A DNA stretch of 64,000 nucleotides from DASXMR01 sp036495525 (GTDB lineage: Bacteria > Actinomycetota > Actinomycetes > Streptosporangiales > Streptosporangiaceae), in contig DASXMR010000023.1 of NCBI GenBank assembly GCA_036495525.1, positions 124,001-188,000 on the forward strand, read 5' to 3'. Position 1 is the first letter of the stretch. Every line of letters starts with the position of its first letter. The position numbers and the translations under genes were made by a program. The notes beneath the pieces were generated by a model, which did no database searches, had not been told where the DNA came from, and saw nothing but the letters and a program-made list of their open reading frames with translations. Positions 35,032 to 43,516 of this stretch are shown in pieces.

Positions 35032-36210
35032 ATGCTGCGCTGGCTGACCGCCGGGGAGTCGCACGGCCGGGCACTGGTGGCCGTATGCGAGGGCATCCCG
35101 GCCGGAGTTGAGATCACCACCGCTGACGTGGCCGCGGCGCTGGCCCGGCGGCGGGCAGGCTACGGCCGCGGCGCGCGGATGACGTTTGAGCAGGATGAGG
35201 CCGAGCTGACCGGCGGGGTGCGGCACGGCCGCACGCTTGGCGGGCCGGTCGCGATGAGGGTGGCGAATACCGAGTGGCCTAAGTGGGAGACGGTGATGTC
35301 CGCCGATCCGGTGGCCGCTGACGTGCTCGCCGGCCAGGCCAGGAACGCGCCGCTGACCAGGCCGCGGCCGGGTCACGCCGATCTCGCCGGGATGCAGAAG
35401 TACGGGGCGCGCGACGCGAGGCAGGTGCTGGAGCGGGCCAGCGCGCGGGAGACGGCAGCCAGGGTCGCGCTCGGCGAGCTGGCCAGGCGGTTCCTGGCCC
35501 AGGCTGCCGGGGTGCAGATCCTGAGCCACGTGGTCTCGATCGGCTCGGTCAGCGCCCCGGACGACCTGGTCCCTGGCCCAGGCGACGCGGCCAGGATCGA
35601 CGCTGACCCGGTTCGCTGCTTGGACCAGGCGGCGAGCCAGGCGATGCGGGACGAGATCGACCAGGCGCGCAAGGACGGTGACACGCTGGGCGGCGTAGTC
35701 GAGGTGGTGGCCTACGGCCTGCCGCCCGGCCTCGGCAGCCACGTGCACTGGGATCGCAGGCTCGACGGGCGGCTGGCCGGCGCGATGATGAGCATTCACG
35801 CGATCAAGGGAGTGGAGATTGGTGACGGGTTCGCCACGGCCAGGCGCCGTGGCTCGGCGGCGCACGACGAGATCGACGGCACCCTGGACGGGGTCCGCCG
35901 GCGGACCAACCGGGCTGGCGGGATCGAGGGCGGCATGAGCACGGGCGAGCTGGTCAGGATCCGCGCGGCGATGAAGCCCATCTCCACGGTGCCCAGGGCG
36001 CTGGCGACGGTCGACGTCAGCACCGGCGAGCCGGCCAGGGCGATCAACCAGCGCAGCGACGTGACAGCGGTGCCAGCGGCTGGCGTGGTCGCCGAGGCGA
36101 TGGCCGCCCTGGTGCTCGCGGATGCGGCGCTGGAGAAGCTCGGCGGTGACTCCATCGACGAGACCCGGCGCAACCTGCGCGGCTACCTCGACGCCCTGGT
36201 GATCGCGTGA
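35032..36210 (+). CDS. aroC: Chorismate synthase
   Basis: Last step of the shikimate pathway: 5-enolpyruvylshikimate-3-phosphate to chorismate, with reduced FMN. Signatures are GESHGRALVAVCEGIPAG at the start, RPRPGHADLAGMQKYG, RASARETAARVALG, and FRRGS-type SAAHDEI near residue 285. Length is 392 aa. It starts a four-gene aro operon with 4-bp overlaps. The 292 bp before it (34740-35031) hold no feature I can name. Confidence 0.97.
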   Translation: MLRWLTAGESHGRALVAVCEGIPAGVEITTADVAAALARRRAGYGRGARMTFEQDEAELTGGVRHGRTLGGPVAMRVANTEWPKWETVMSADPVAADVLAGQARNAPLTRPRPGHADLAGMQKYGARDARQVLERASARETAARVALGELARRFLAQAAGVQILSHVVSIGSVSAPDDLVPGPGDAARIDADPVRCLDQAASQAMRDEIDQARKDGDTLGGVVEVVAYGLPPGLGSHVHWDRRLDGRLAGAMMSIHAIKGVEIGDGFATARRRGSAAHDEIDGTLDGVRRRTNRAGGIEGGMSTGELVRIRAAMKPISTVPRALATVDVSTGEPARAINQRSDVTAVPAAGVVAEAMAALVLADAALEKLGGDSIDETRRNLRGYLDALVIA

Positions 36211-36782
36211 GCCCTGACCAGCGGGCGGCCGGGCGGCCGGCCGCGATCCTCATCGGGCCGCCGGGAGCCGGCAAGTCGACGGTCGGCGCGCTGCTGGCCG
36301 CGCGGCTGTCGGTCGGCTTCGTCGACACCGATGAGAGCGTCGAGGCGGTCGCTGGTAAGCCGGTCGGCGACATCTTCATCGATGACGGCGAAGCGGCCTT
36401 CCGCGAGCTGGAACGCGCGGCCGTGGCCGCGGCGGTGACCGGCTGCGACGGTGTCGTCAGCGTCGGCGGTGGCGCGGTCCTCGACCTGGGTACCCGCGAG
36501 CTGCTGGCCGGCCAGGACGTGGTGTACCTGGAGACGGGCTTCACCGAGACGGTGCGCCGGGTCGGGTTCGACACGCCGCGGCCGCTGATGCTCGGCAACC
36601 CGCGGGCCCGGCTCAAAGAGCTGCTCACCGAGCGGCTGCCGATCTACCAGCAGCTCGCCCGCATCACCGTGGTCACTGACGGCCGCTCGCCCGAGGACCT
36701 GGCCGGCCAGATCGCGGCACAGCTGCCAGCCGACGACAGCGGCGAGCCGGACGACGGCCTGGACGGCGCCGGCCAGGCGTGA
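36207..36782 (+). CDS. aroK: Shikimate kinase
   Basis: Phosphorylates shikimate at the 3-hydroxyl. It has the Walker A GPPGAGKSTVG (from residue 18), the shikimate-binding Asp in DTDE, FRELE, the VVSVGGGAVL motif with its Gly triplet, and the lid segment. Length is 191 aa including a short acidic tail. It overlaps aroC (GTGA) and aroB by 4 bp. Confidence 0.96.
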   Translation: MSPDQRAAGRPAAILIGPPGAGKSTVGALLAARLSVGFVDTDESVEAVAGKPVGDIFIDDGEAAFRELERAAVAAAVTGCDGVVSVGGGAVLDLGTRELLAGQDVVYLETGFTETVRRVGFDTPRPLMLGNPRARLKELLTERLPIYQQLARITVVTDGRSPEDLAGQIAAQLPADDSGEPDDGLDGAGQA

Positions 36783-37861
36783 CGAGCGTGACCGCGACCA
36801 GGATCCGCGTCGGCGGCGAGCACCCCTATGAGGTGGTCGTCGGCAGCGGCGTGCTCGGCGAGCTGCCGGCCATGATCGGCGAGGCGGCCAGGACCGTCGT
36901 CGTGGTGTACGCCGCTGGCCTTGACCGGATCGCCGAGCCCGCCTGCGCCGCGCTGCGCCAGGCCGGCTACCTGGTGCACGCCGAGCAGGTGCCGGCCGGC
37001 GATCAGGCGAAGAACGTCGAGGTCGCCGCCCGGCTATGGGCAGCGCTGGCCGGCCACCGGGTTTCCCGCAGCGACGCCGTCGTCGGCCTGGGCGGCGGCG
37101 CGGTCACCGACCTGGCCGGCTTCGCCGCTGCGACGTGGCTGCGCGGTGTGCGCCTGGTGCTGGTGCCGACGACGCTGCTGGCCATCGTCGACGCGGCGAT
37201 CGGCGGGAAGACGGCGGTGAACATCGCGGCCGGCAAGAACCTGGTCGGCGCTTTCCACCCGCCGGGCGGCGTGCTTGCCGACCTGGCCATGCTGCGGACG
37301 CTGCCGGCCGGCGAGTACGTCAGCGGGCTGGCCGAGGTGATCAAGGCCGGGTTCATCGCGGACCCGGTCATCCTCGACCTGATCGAGGCCGATCCGGAAG
37401 CCGCGACGCGGCCGGGCGGGCCGCACGAGCGCGAGCTGGTCGAGCGGGCGGTGCGGATGAAGGCCGAAGTGGTGGCCGCTGACCTGCGCGAGAGCGGGCA
37501 GCGCGAGGTGCTCAACTACGGCCACACGCTCGGTCACTCGATTGAGCTGGCCGAGCAGTTCCGGATCCCGCACGGCAACGCGGTGGCGATCGGCATGACC
37601 TATGCTGCCGCGGTGGCGCGGCTGGCCGGACGGCTGGACGACGCGACCGCCGGCCGGCACGCCGAGCTGCTGGCCGCGGTCGGCCTGCCGGTCAGCTACC
37701 GGGCCGGGGCATGGCCGCAGCTGCGCAGCGGCATGGCCGTGGACAAGAAGGCGCGCGGTTCCCGGCTGCGGCTGGTGGTGCTCGACGGGCTGGCCCGGCC
37801 CGCCATCCTCGACGATCCGCCGGAGAACCTGCTGGCCAGCGCGTACGCGGAGGTGTCTTGA
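36779..37861 (+). CDS. aroB: 3-dehydroquinate synthase
   Basis: Second step of the shikimate pathway, NAD- and metal-dependent. NAD-binding VGLGGGAVTDLAGFAAATWLRG, the VPTTLLAIVDAAIGGKTAVN motif, and the metal-binding His pair in NYGHTLGHSIE are intact. Length is 360 aa. It overlaps aroK by 4 bp, and its stop overlaps the first base of the aroQ ATG. Confidence 0.97.
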   Translation: MTSVTATRIRVGGEHPYEVVVGSGVLGELPAMIGEAARTVVVVYAAGLDRIAEPACAALRQAGYLVHAEQVPAGDQAKNVEVAARLWAALAGHRVSRSDAVVGLGGGAVTDLAGFAAATWLRGVRLVLVPTTLLAIVDAAIGGKTAVNIAAGKNLVGAFHPPGGVLADLAMLRTLPAGEYVSGLAEVIKAGFIADPVILDLIEADPEAATRPGGPHERELVERAVRMKAEVVAADLRESGQREVLNYGHTLGHSIELAEQFRIPHGNAVAIGMTYAAAVARLAGRLDDATAGRHAELLAAVGLPVSYRAGAWPQLRSGMAVDKKARGSRLRLVVLDGLARPAILDDPPENLLASAYAEVS

Positions 37862-38313
37862 TGATGCAGGCCGTGCTCGTGCTCAACGGGCCGAACCTTG
37901 GCCGGCTCGGCTCCCGCGAGGTGGATGTCTACGGCAGCGCGACGCTGGCCGACCTGACCGCTGCGTGCACGGTGGCCGGCGCCGGGCTAGGGCTGTCCGT
38001 GCAGGTCAGGCAGACCGACGACGAGGCCGAGCTGATCAGCTGGGTGCACGAAGCGGCTGACGGAAAACTTCCCGTGGTGCTCAACCCGGCTGCCTTCACG
38101 CACTACTCCTATGCGCTGCGGGACGCGCTGGCGATGCGCACCGCGCCGCTGGTGGAGGTGCACCTGTCGAACCCGGCGGCGCGGGAGAGCTTCCGTCACA
38201 CCTCCGTGGTGGCCGGCGTGGCCGACGGCACCGTGGCGGGCTTCGGGCTGCTGTCTTACCAGCTCGCGCTCCGCGCGGTCGCCGCGCTCTGCGGGGCAGC
38301 CGGGGCCAGCTAG
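37861..38313 (+). CDS. aroQ: 3-dehydroquinate dehydratase, type II
   Basis: Third step of the shikimate pathway. The type II features are VLNGPNLGRLGSRE (with the following catalytic Tyr in DVYG), VLNPAAFTHYSYALRDAL and VEVHLSNPAARESFRHTS. The usual NPGAYTHTS and SNIHAREEFRHHS forms are changed at several places (AF for AY, P for I), but the catalytic Tyr, Arg and His are present. Length is 150 aa. There are two adjacent ATG codons; the first overlaps the aroB stop. Confidence 0.94.
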   Translation: MMQAVLVLNGPNLGRLGSREVDVYGSATLADLTAACTVAGAGLGLSVQVRQTDDEAELISWVHEAADGKLPVVLNPAAFTHYSYALRDALAMRTAPLVEVHLSNPAARESFRHTSVVAGVADGTVAGFGLLSYQLALRAVAALCGAAGAS

Positions 38314-38461
38314 CCACCGGGCCTGCCCGGGCCAGGGCGGTGGCGGGCGGCGAGCCACCCGGCGCCTGCGCCGCTACCATGCCCCTAATTGCGGAACGAG
38401 GCCGCCGGGCCGGCTGTCGTCCGCCTGGCTGGTGTCCGTGCCACGGAAGGGCTGTGAGCTG

Positions 38462-39505
38462 ATGCGGATCGGGATGTCGCTCAACTACGCCGGCGGGTTC
38501 GCGGAGACCGTGGCCGAGCTGTCCGACTATGAGAAGGCCGGGCTCGACATCGTGTTCGTGCCCGAGGCGTACAGCTACGACGCGGTCAGCCAGCTTGGCT
38601 ACCTGGCCGCCAGGACCGAGCGGATGCAGCTCGCGTCAGGCATCCTGCAGCTTTACTCGCGCACCCCGGCGCTGACCGCGATGACGGCGGCCGGGCTTGA
38701 TTACGTCTCCGGCGGCAGGTTCGTGCTCGGCATCGGCGCGTCCGGGCCGCAGGTGATCGAGGGCTGGCACGGCGTGCCCTACGACGCGCCGGTCGGCCGG
38801 ACCCGCGAGGTGATCGAGATCTGCCGGGCGGTCTGGCGGCGCGAGCGGCTGCAGTACGCGGGGAAGCACTACACGATCCCGCTGCCGCCGGATCAGGGCA
38901 CCGGGCTTGGCAAGGCGCTGAAGCTGATCAATCATCCGGTCAGGGACCGGATCCCGATCGTGGTCGCGGCCATCGGCCCCAAGAACGTGGCGCTGGCAGC
39001 CGAGCTCGCTGAGGGCTGGGAGCCGATCTTTTACCTGCCGGAGAAGGCGGCTGAGGTCTGGGGAGCGCCGCTGGCGGCCGGCCGGGCCAGGCGCGACCCG
39101 GCGCTCGGCCCGCTTGAGGTGTACAGCTCCGCGACGCCGCTGGCGATCGGCGAGGACGTGCGCGGCCTGCTCGATCTCGGCCGGCCGTCGCTCGCCCTCT
39201 ATATCGGCGGGATGGGCGCCAGAGGGCAGAACTTCTACAACCGGCTGGCCAGCCAGTACGGCTACGAACGCGAGGCCGCGGCGATCCAGGACGCCTACCT
39301 GGCCGGCCGCAAGGACGAGGCAGCGGGCCTGGTGCCCGCCTCGCTGCTGGACGGCCTCGCGCTGATCGGGCCGAGGTCGCTGGTGGCCGACCGGGTCGCG
39401 GCGCTGCGCGAGTCTGGCGTGACCACCCTCAGCGTGGCACCGATCGGGCGCACGCACGCGGAGCGGGTTGCCCTGATCGAGCAGGTGCGCGAGCTCGCCG
39501 GCTGA
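38462..39505 (+). CDS. LLM-class F420-dependent oxidoreductase
   Basis: A 347-aa TIM-barrel protein of the bacterial luciferase-like family: MRIGMSLNYAGGF, FVPEAYSYDAVSQLGYLAART, GLDYVSGGRFVLGIGASGPQVIEGWHG, and the C-terminal VADRVAALRESGVTTL. In actinomycetes most of these use cofactor F420, and the SGPQVIEGWHG form is typical of that group; the substrate is unknown. It is separated from aroQ by 148 bp, so probably has its own promoter. Confidence 0.9.
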   Translation: MRIGMSLNYAGGFAETVAELSDYEKAGLDIVFVPEAYSYDAVSQLGYLAARTERMQLASGILQLYSRTPALTAMTAAGLDYVSGGRFVLGIGASGPQVIEGWHGVPYDAPVGRTREVIEICRAVWRRERLQYAGKHYTIPLPPDQGTGLGKALKLINHPVRDRIPIVVAAIGPKNVALAAELAEGWEPIFYLPEKAAEVWGAPLAAGRARRDPALGPLEVYSSATPLAIGEDVRGLLDLGRPSLALYIGGMGARGQNFYNRLASQYGYEREAAAIQDAYLAGRKDEAAGLVPASLLDGLALIGPRSLVADRVAALRESGVTTLSVAPIGRTHAERVALIEQVRELAG

Positions 39506-39572
39506 CCACGGCTGGCCGGCCCTGCCGCTGCGGCGCTACGCCGGCCGGCGAACCGCGCTGCGTCCTGGCATG

Positions 39573-39615
39573 AGCTGAGCCTTGTCCGGGGCGGGGGACC
39601 GGCCAAGGCTCAGCT
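39573..39615. terminator. Bidirectional hairpin terminator between convergent genes
   Basis: AGCTGAGCCTTG (39573-39584) and CAAGGCTCAGCT (39604-39615) form a perfect 12-bp stem, extended by CCGG pairing with CCGG further in. It lies between the ends of the LLM oxidoreductase and the glycosyltransferase genes. There is no U-tract, as is common in actinomycete terminators. Confidence 0.7.
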
Positions 39616-39644
39616 GCAAATGCAGGGAGGGCGGCGCCGGGGGA

Positions 39645-40844
39645 CTAGGCGGCGGCTTCCCGCCTGGTGGTCAGGGACCGCTCGTACACGGCCAGGGTCT
39701 CCTGGCCGATCCGGTCCCATGAATAGCGCGCGGTTGCCCGGTCAGCGGCAGCGATCCCGTAGCCCTGCAGCAGCATGGGCGTTGCCAGCAGCTGGCGGAT
39801 CCGCCGGGCCAGCTCGCCTGCCTGCCCCGCCGGCACCAGCAGCCCGGTGGCGCCGTCGACGACCGCGTCGTGATAGCTGCCGCCGGCTGCGGCGACCACC
39901 GGCGTGCCGCAGGCCATCGCCTGCAGCGGGACCAGACCGAGCGGCTCGTCAGCAGCGACGTGCACCAGCAAGTCAGCCGAGCGCAGCAGCGCAGGCAGCC
40001 GGGCAGCGCTGACCTCGCCGGTGAACAGCACCCGGTCGCTTATCCCGCGCCGCTTGGCAAGCGCGGCCAGCTCGCGCAGCTCGGGATCGCCGCTGAGCTG
40101 TGCCTTCGGCGGCCCGCCGGCGATGAGCAGCTCGGTGCCCGGCAGCCGCGGCAGCGCGTTCAGCACGACGTCCAGGCCGTGGTCAGCGGCCTGCGCGGCC
40201 ATGGCCAGCAGCCGCGGCCGCCTGGTGCGCCGGGCGACGGGGCCGACCGGGGCGAAGGTGCTGGTGTCGACGCCGCATGGCACCACCCGGACGGCGGCGC
40301 GCGGGACGCCAAGCCGGGTCAGCGCGGCCAGCTCGGCTGAGGTGCCGGCCAGCACCGCGCTGACGCTGCGGGCGATCACCGGCTCGAGCCGCTTGCGCGC
40401 GACCGAGGTCACGGTGCCGCGGCGGGAGCCGGCCAGCTCGTGGAAGGTCTGCACCACCGGCACCGGCACTTCCCTGGCGGCAGTCAGCGCGGCGAGCCCG
40501 GCGGTCCAGTAGTGCGCGTGCACGACGTCCGGCCGGTCCTGCTGCCACCGCTCTGCCAGCGTTCCGCTGAACGACGCCAGGTGCTCGACGGCGCGCTCAT
40601 CGGCAAGCGGCCCGGCCGGGCCGACCGCGACCGGCTCAGTGGTCAGGCCGGGCGAGAGCCTGGCCGCGCGGTGCGGCCCGGCCGAGTCGGCGCGGGAGTA
40701 GATAGTGACCTGGTGCCCGTGGTCGGCCAGCGCGCGGCCGAGCGAGACGATTCGCTGCCCGCGGGCTGCCTGATCGGTGCCGGATGCCTGATCGGCCTGA
40801 CGGCCAGCCTGGACAGGGTCGCTGGTGACGAGAGCGATCCTCAT
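39645..40844 (-). CDS. Glycosyltransferase family 4 (GT-B fold)
   Basis: Transfers a sugar from a nucleotide-sugar donor with retention of configuration. The N-terminal half has the acceptor-domain motif GHQVTIYSRAD and the HAHYWTAG stretch; the C-terminal half has the donor-site motif DEPLGLVPLQAMACGTPVVAA (EX7E type) and GGSYHDAVVDG. The length of 399 aa is normal. I chose ATG 40844 (MRIALVTSD), preceded by GAAGGAGA. Acceptor and donor are not predictable; no polysaccharide cluster surrounds it. Confidence 0.92.
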   Translation of the reverse strand: MRIALVTSDPVQAGRQADQASGTDQAARGQRIVSLGRALADHGHQVTIYSRADSAGPHRAARLSPGLTTEPVAVGPAGPLADERAVEHLASFSGTLAERWQQDRPDVVHAHYWTAGLAALTAAREVPVPVVQTFHELAGSRRGTVTSVARKRLEPVIARSVSAVLAGTSAELAALTRLGVPRAAVRVVPCGVDTSTFAPVGPVARRTRRPRLLAMAAQAADHGLDVVLNALPRLPGTELLIAGGPPKAQLSGDPELRELAALAKRRGISDRVLFTGEVSAARLPALLRSADLLVHVAADEPLGLVPLQAMACGTPVVAAAGGSYHDAVVDGATGLLVPAGQAGELARRIRQLLATPMLLQGYGIAAADRATARYSWDRIGQETLAVYERSLTTRREAAA

Positions 40845-41183
40845 GACGCGGTCTCCTTCGATCGCCACGGCGATCACGGGGCCAGCTCGCAGGAGAATGC
40901 CCGGGCGCTAGAACAGTGCCGACGCGAGAGCGGTGCCTGGGCCGGAAGCGGTCTGGAAGCAGCGGTCCATGTCAGGGACGCTGCCTGCCTGAAAGCGGCG
41001 CTTCTCAGCAGCAGCGCTTCTCGGGAGCAGTGTTCGCGGTGCGCCTAGCTGCGCTGTATGTGTACGCGCAGCAAAAAGCAGGCACTCCCCGGACCTGGCC
41101 CGTGAAGGCGTGGATGAGGGGCTTGTGCCTGCGTCGTAGACACTGTCATTCAGTATAGCCAGCTGGCCGCCCGGCGAAACCCG
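40845..41183. other. 339-base intergenic region between sigma factor and glycosyltransferase genes
   Basis: Both neighbours are on the minus strand. The part next to the sigma gene holds its terminator (41071-41132). The rest shows only a direct repeat GCGCTTCTC (twice within about 41000-41032) and no convincing gene. Confidence 0.5.
41071..41132 (-). terminator. Rho-independent terminator of the sigma factor gene
   Basis: On the minus strand GCAGGCAC (41132-41125) pairs with GTGCCTGC (41085-41078), with a further CCCC/GGGG pairing inside; the 3' arm is followed by TTTTTGC. The stop codon of the sigma gene is about 50 bases before it. Confidence 0.65.
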
Positions 41184-42020
41184 CTACCGCTCGCCTTCCG
41201 GGCCGAGCAGGCATCCGCGCAGGTAGCTCAGCGACTGCGAGAGCAGCCTGGACACGTGCATCTGGGAAAGCCCGAGCTGCTCGCCGATCTCGGACTGGGT
41301 CATGTTCCCGTAGAACCGCATCAGCAGGATCCGCCGTTCCCGCTCGGGCAGGTCGCTCCAGTGCTGCTGCAGCGCGGCCATGTCGAGCGTGTGCTCGACC
41401 CTCGGGTCCTCCTCGCCGAGCAGGTCGCCCATGCTCGCGGAGCCGCCGTCCTCGGCGGCCGGCGCGTCCAGCGACCAGGCCTGCGCGCCAAGGTCTGCCT
41501 GCCGCGCATCCCTGATCGCGGCTTCGCTGACCTGCAGATGCTCGGCCAGGTCGGCGTCGCCTGGCGCATGTCCGAGCTGGTGGCCGAGCTCGCCAGCTGC
41601 CTTGCGAAGCTCAAGGACCAGCTCCTGCGCCGACCGCTTGACGTGCACCTGCCAGCGCTTGTCACGGAAATGCCGCTTGATCTCGCCGCTGACGCAGGCC
41701 ATCGCGTACGGGGCGAGGCTGCTGCCGACCCCGGGGTCGAACCTGTTGATGGCCTTCATCAGGCCGACATAGCCGACCTGCATCAGCTCCTCGGCCGGCT
41801 CCGGGCTGGCGTGATACTTCCTGGCGCAGGACCTGACCAGCGACTCGTACCGGCTGACCAGAACCTCGCAGGCGGCCGCCCGGCTGGCGCTGTCCGCCGG
41901 CTCGGCGTGAATGACGCGCAGCAGCTCGCCGTCCTCGCGGCCTGCCCAACCACGGCTGGCTGATTCGGCGTGCTGCGGCGGTGCGGGTGCGCTGGGGGTG
42001 GGGGCGGCGGAGACTGTCAT
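41184..42020 (-). CDS. SigB/SigF-type RNA polymerase sigma factor
   Basis: A 278-aa group 3 sigma factor. Region 2 shows LVRSCARKYHASPEPAEELMQVGYVGLMKAINRFDP; region 3 shows RDKRWQVHVKRSAQELVLELRKA; region 4 shows LPERERRILLMRFYGNMTQSEIGEQLGLSQMHVSRLLSQSL. This layout is that of the SigB/F/G group, used in stress response and development in actinomycetes, usually controlled by anti-sigma factors; none is encoded next to it. The ATG at 42020 has GAGG 8 bases upstream. Confidence 0.92.
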   Translation of the reverse strand: MTVSAAPTPSAPAPPQHAESASRGWAGREDGELLRVIHAEPADSASRAAACEVLVSRYESLVRSCARKYHASPEPAEELMQVGYVGLMKAINRFDPGVGSSLAPYAMACVSGEIKRHFRDKRWQVHVKRSAQELVLELRKAAGELGHQLGHAPGDADLAEHLQVSEAAIRDARQADLGAQAWSLDAPAAEDGGSASMGDLLGEEDPRVEHTLDMAALQQHWSDLPERERRILLMRFYGNMTQSEIGEQLGLSQMHVSRLLSQSLSYLRGCLLGPEGER

Positions 42021-42060
42021 CGTTGACCTCGCAGACGGGGAACCGCGGTGCTACACGGGT

Positions 42061-42084
42061 GTGCCCGTCAGCAGAGGTCTAAAC
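42061..42084 (-). promoter_or_regulatory. Possible SigB-type promoter upstream of the sigma factor gene
   Basis: On the minus strand GTTT (42084-42081) is followed after 14 bases by GGGCAC (42066-42061), resembling the GTTT-N14/16-GGGTAT pattern of SigB-dependent promoters. It lies 40 bp before the start codon, so the gene may activate itself. The -10 half matches only in part. Confidence 0.35.
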
Positions 42085-42215
42085 CTGGCCGCTGCCCGGC
42101 GCTGGCGGTGGCATGCCAGGGCCGGGCCAGGGCAGCGATAGGAGAGGTGCCTGGGCAGCTACGGCACCACGGTCGGCCGCGAGCCGCGCGGCCGGCGAGA
42201 GGGCAAGGAGGCCAC

Positions 42216-43499
42216 GTGAGCATCATCCGACCGCCCGGCCAGGGCGCGGCGGCGGCGCCGCGCGTGGTGATCGTCGGCGCGGGTTTCGCCGGGCTGTCCG
42301 CGCTGCATGCGCTGCGGCGCAGCGGCGCCAGCGTGACGCTGGTGGACCGCAATGCCTACAGCACCTTTCAGCCGCTGCTCTACCAGGTGGCGACCGCTGG
42401 CCTTACCTCAGCCGACGTTGCGTACTCGCTGTTCGCCGTGGCGCGCAAGCGCCGCGCCGCGTTCCGCCTCGGCGAGGTCACCGGGCTCGACACGGCGGCC
42501 AGGCGCGCGCTGCTCGCCGACGGCACCAGCCTGGAGTACGACTACCTGATCATCGCGTCGGGCGTGGCCGCGAGTTACTTCGGAATTCCCGGCGCCGCCG
42601 AGCACAGCTTCGGGCTCTACACCCGGCGGGACGCGGTCGCGCTGCGCAACCAGCTGATGGCCGAGCTTGAGCGGCGCAGCAGCCCGGCAGCGCCGGGCGG
42701 CGATGCCGACCTCAACATCACCATCGCCGGTGGCGGCGCCACCGGCGTCGAGCTGGCCGGCACCGTCGCCGAGCTGCGCAACATCGCGCTGCCCGCCGCG
42801 TTCCCGCTGATCAATCGCGAGCGGATGCGGGTCCGGCTGGTCGAGCAGGGCCCGGCCCTGCTCGCGCCGTTCAGCCCGTCGCTGCGTGACTACGCTCGCC
42901 GCCAGCTGCTCGCGCGCGGCGTCGACGTGCGGCTGGAGACGGCGATCAAGGAGGTCGGTCCCGGCTTCGTACTGCTGGCTGACGGGGCGCGGCTGCCAAG
43001 CGACATCACGGTGTGGGCGGCCGGGATATCGGCGCCGCCGGACGAGCTGCCCGGCCTGCAGCGCGGTCGCGGCGGCCGCCTGCTGACGGGGCCCGACCTG
43101 CGGGTGGCCGGCCAGGAGCGGGTATTCGCGGCCGGCGATGTCGCGCTCACCGGCGAGCAGCCGGTAGCGCAGCTCGCCCAGCCGGCCATCCAGCAGGGCA
43201 GGCACGCCGCCGAGCAGATCGGGCGGCTGGAGTCCGGTCAGGCGACCCAGCCGTTCAGTTACCACGACAAGGGCACGATGGCCACCATCGGCCGCCGGTC
43301 AGCCGTGGTGGAGCTGCCGTACCGCGTCCGGGTCCGCGGCTCGCTCGCGTGGCTTGCCTGGCTCGGCCTGCACCTGGTCACCCTGCTCGGGAACAGGAAC
43401 CGGCTGGCGGTGCTGGTCAACCTGTCCTGGCGGTATGTCAGCTGGAAGCGAAGCGGCGGCATCATCATCGGCGACGACCTGCCGCGCGGCCGGCGCTAA
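42216..43499 (+). CDS. ndh: Type II NADH dehydrogenase (NDH-2)
   Basis: Passes electrons from NADH to quinone without pumping protons. FAD site VVIVGAGFAGLSALHALR near the start, NADH site NITIAGGGATGVELAGT near residue 170, and the second FAD motif RVFAAGDVAL near residue 305. The C-terminus has an amphipathic, membrane-binding stretch (LAWLGLHLVTLLGNRNRL). Length is 427 aa. The GTG start has AAGGAGG 4 bases upstream; the frame continues further upstream but without support. It is divergent from the sigma factor gene. Confidence 0.94.
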   Translation: MSIIRPPGQGAAAAPRVVIVGAGFAGLSALHALRRSGASVTLVDRNAYSTFQPLLYQVATAGLTSADVAYSLFAVARKRRAAFRLGEVTGLDTAARRALLADGTSLEYDYLIIASGVAASYFGIPGAAEHSFGLYTRRDAVALRNQLMAELERRSSPAAPGGDADLNITIAGGGATGVELAGTVAELRNIALPAAFPLINRERMRVRLVEQGPALLAPFSPSLRDYARRQLLARGVDVRLETAIKEVGPGFVLLADGARLPSDITVWAAGISAPPDELPGLQRGRGGRLLTGPDLRVAGQERVFAAGDVALTGEQPVAQLAQPAIQQGRHAAEQIGRLESGQATQPFSYHDKGTMATIGRRSAVVELPYRVRVRGSLAWLAWLGLHLVTLLGNRNRLAVLVNLSWRYVSWKRSGGIIIGDDLPRGRR

Positions 43500-43516
43500 C
43501 CCGTACAGTTCGTGGC

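Noticed and set aside
36921..37482. Alternative-frame open frames within aroB
   Set aside because: They give Arg/Gly-rich sequences without domains, while aroB is complete in its own frame.
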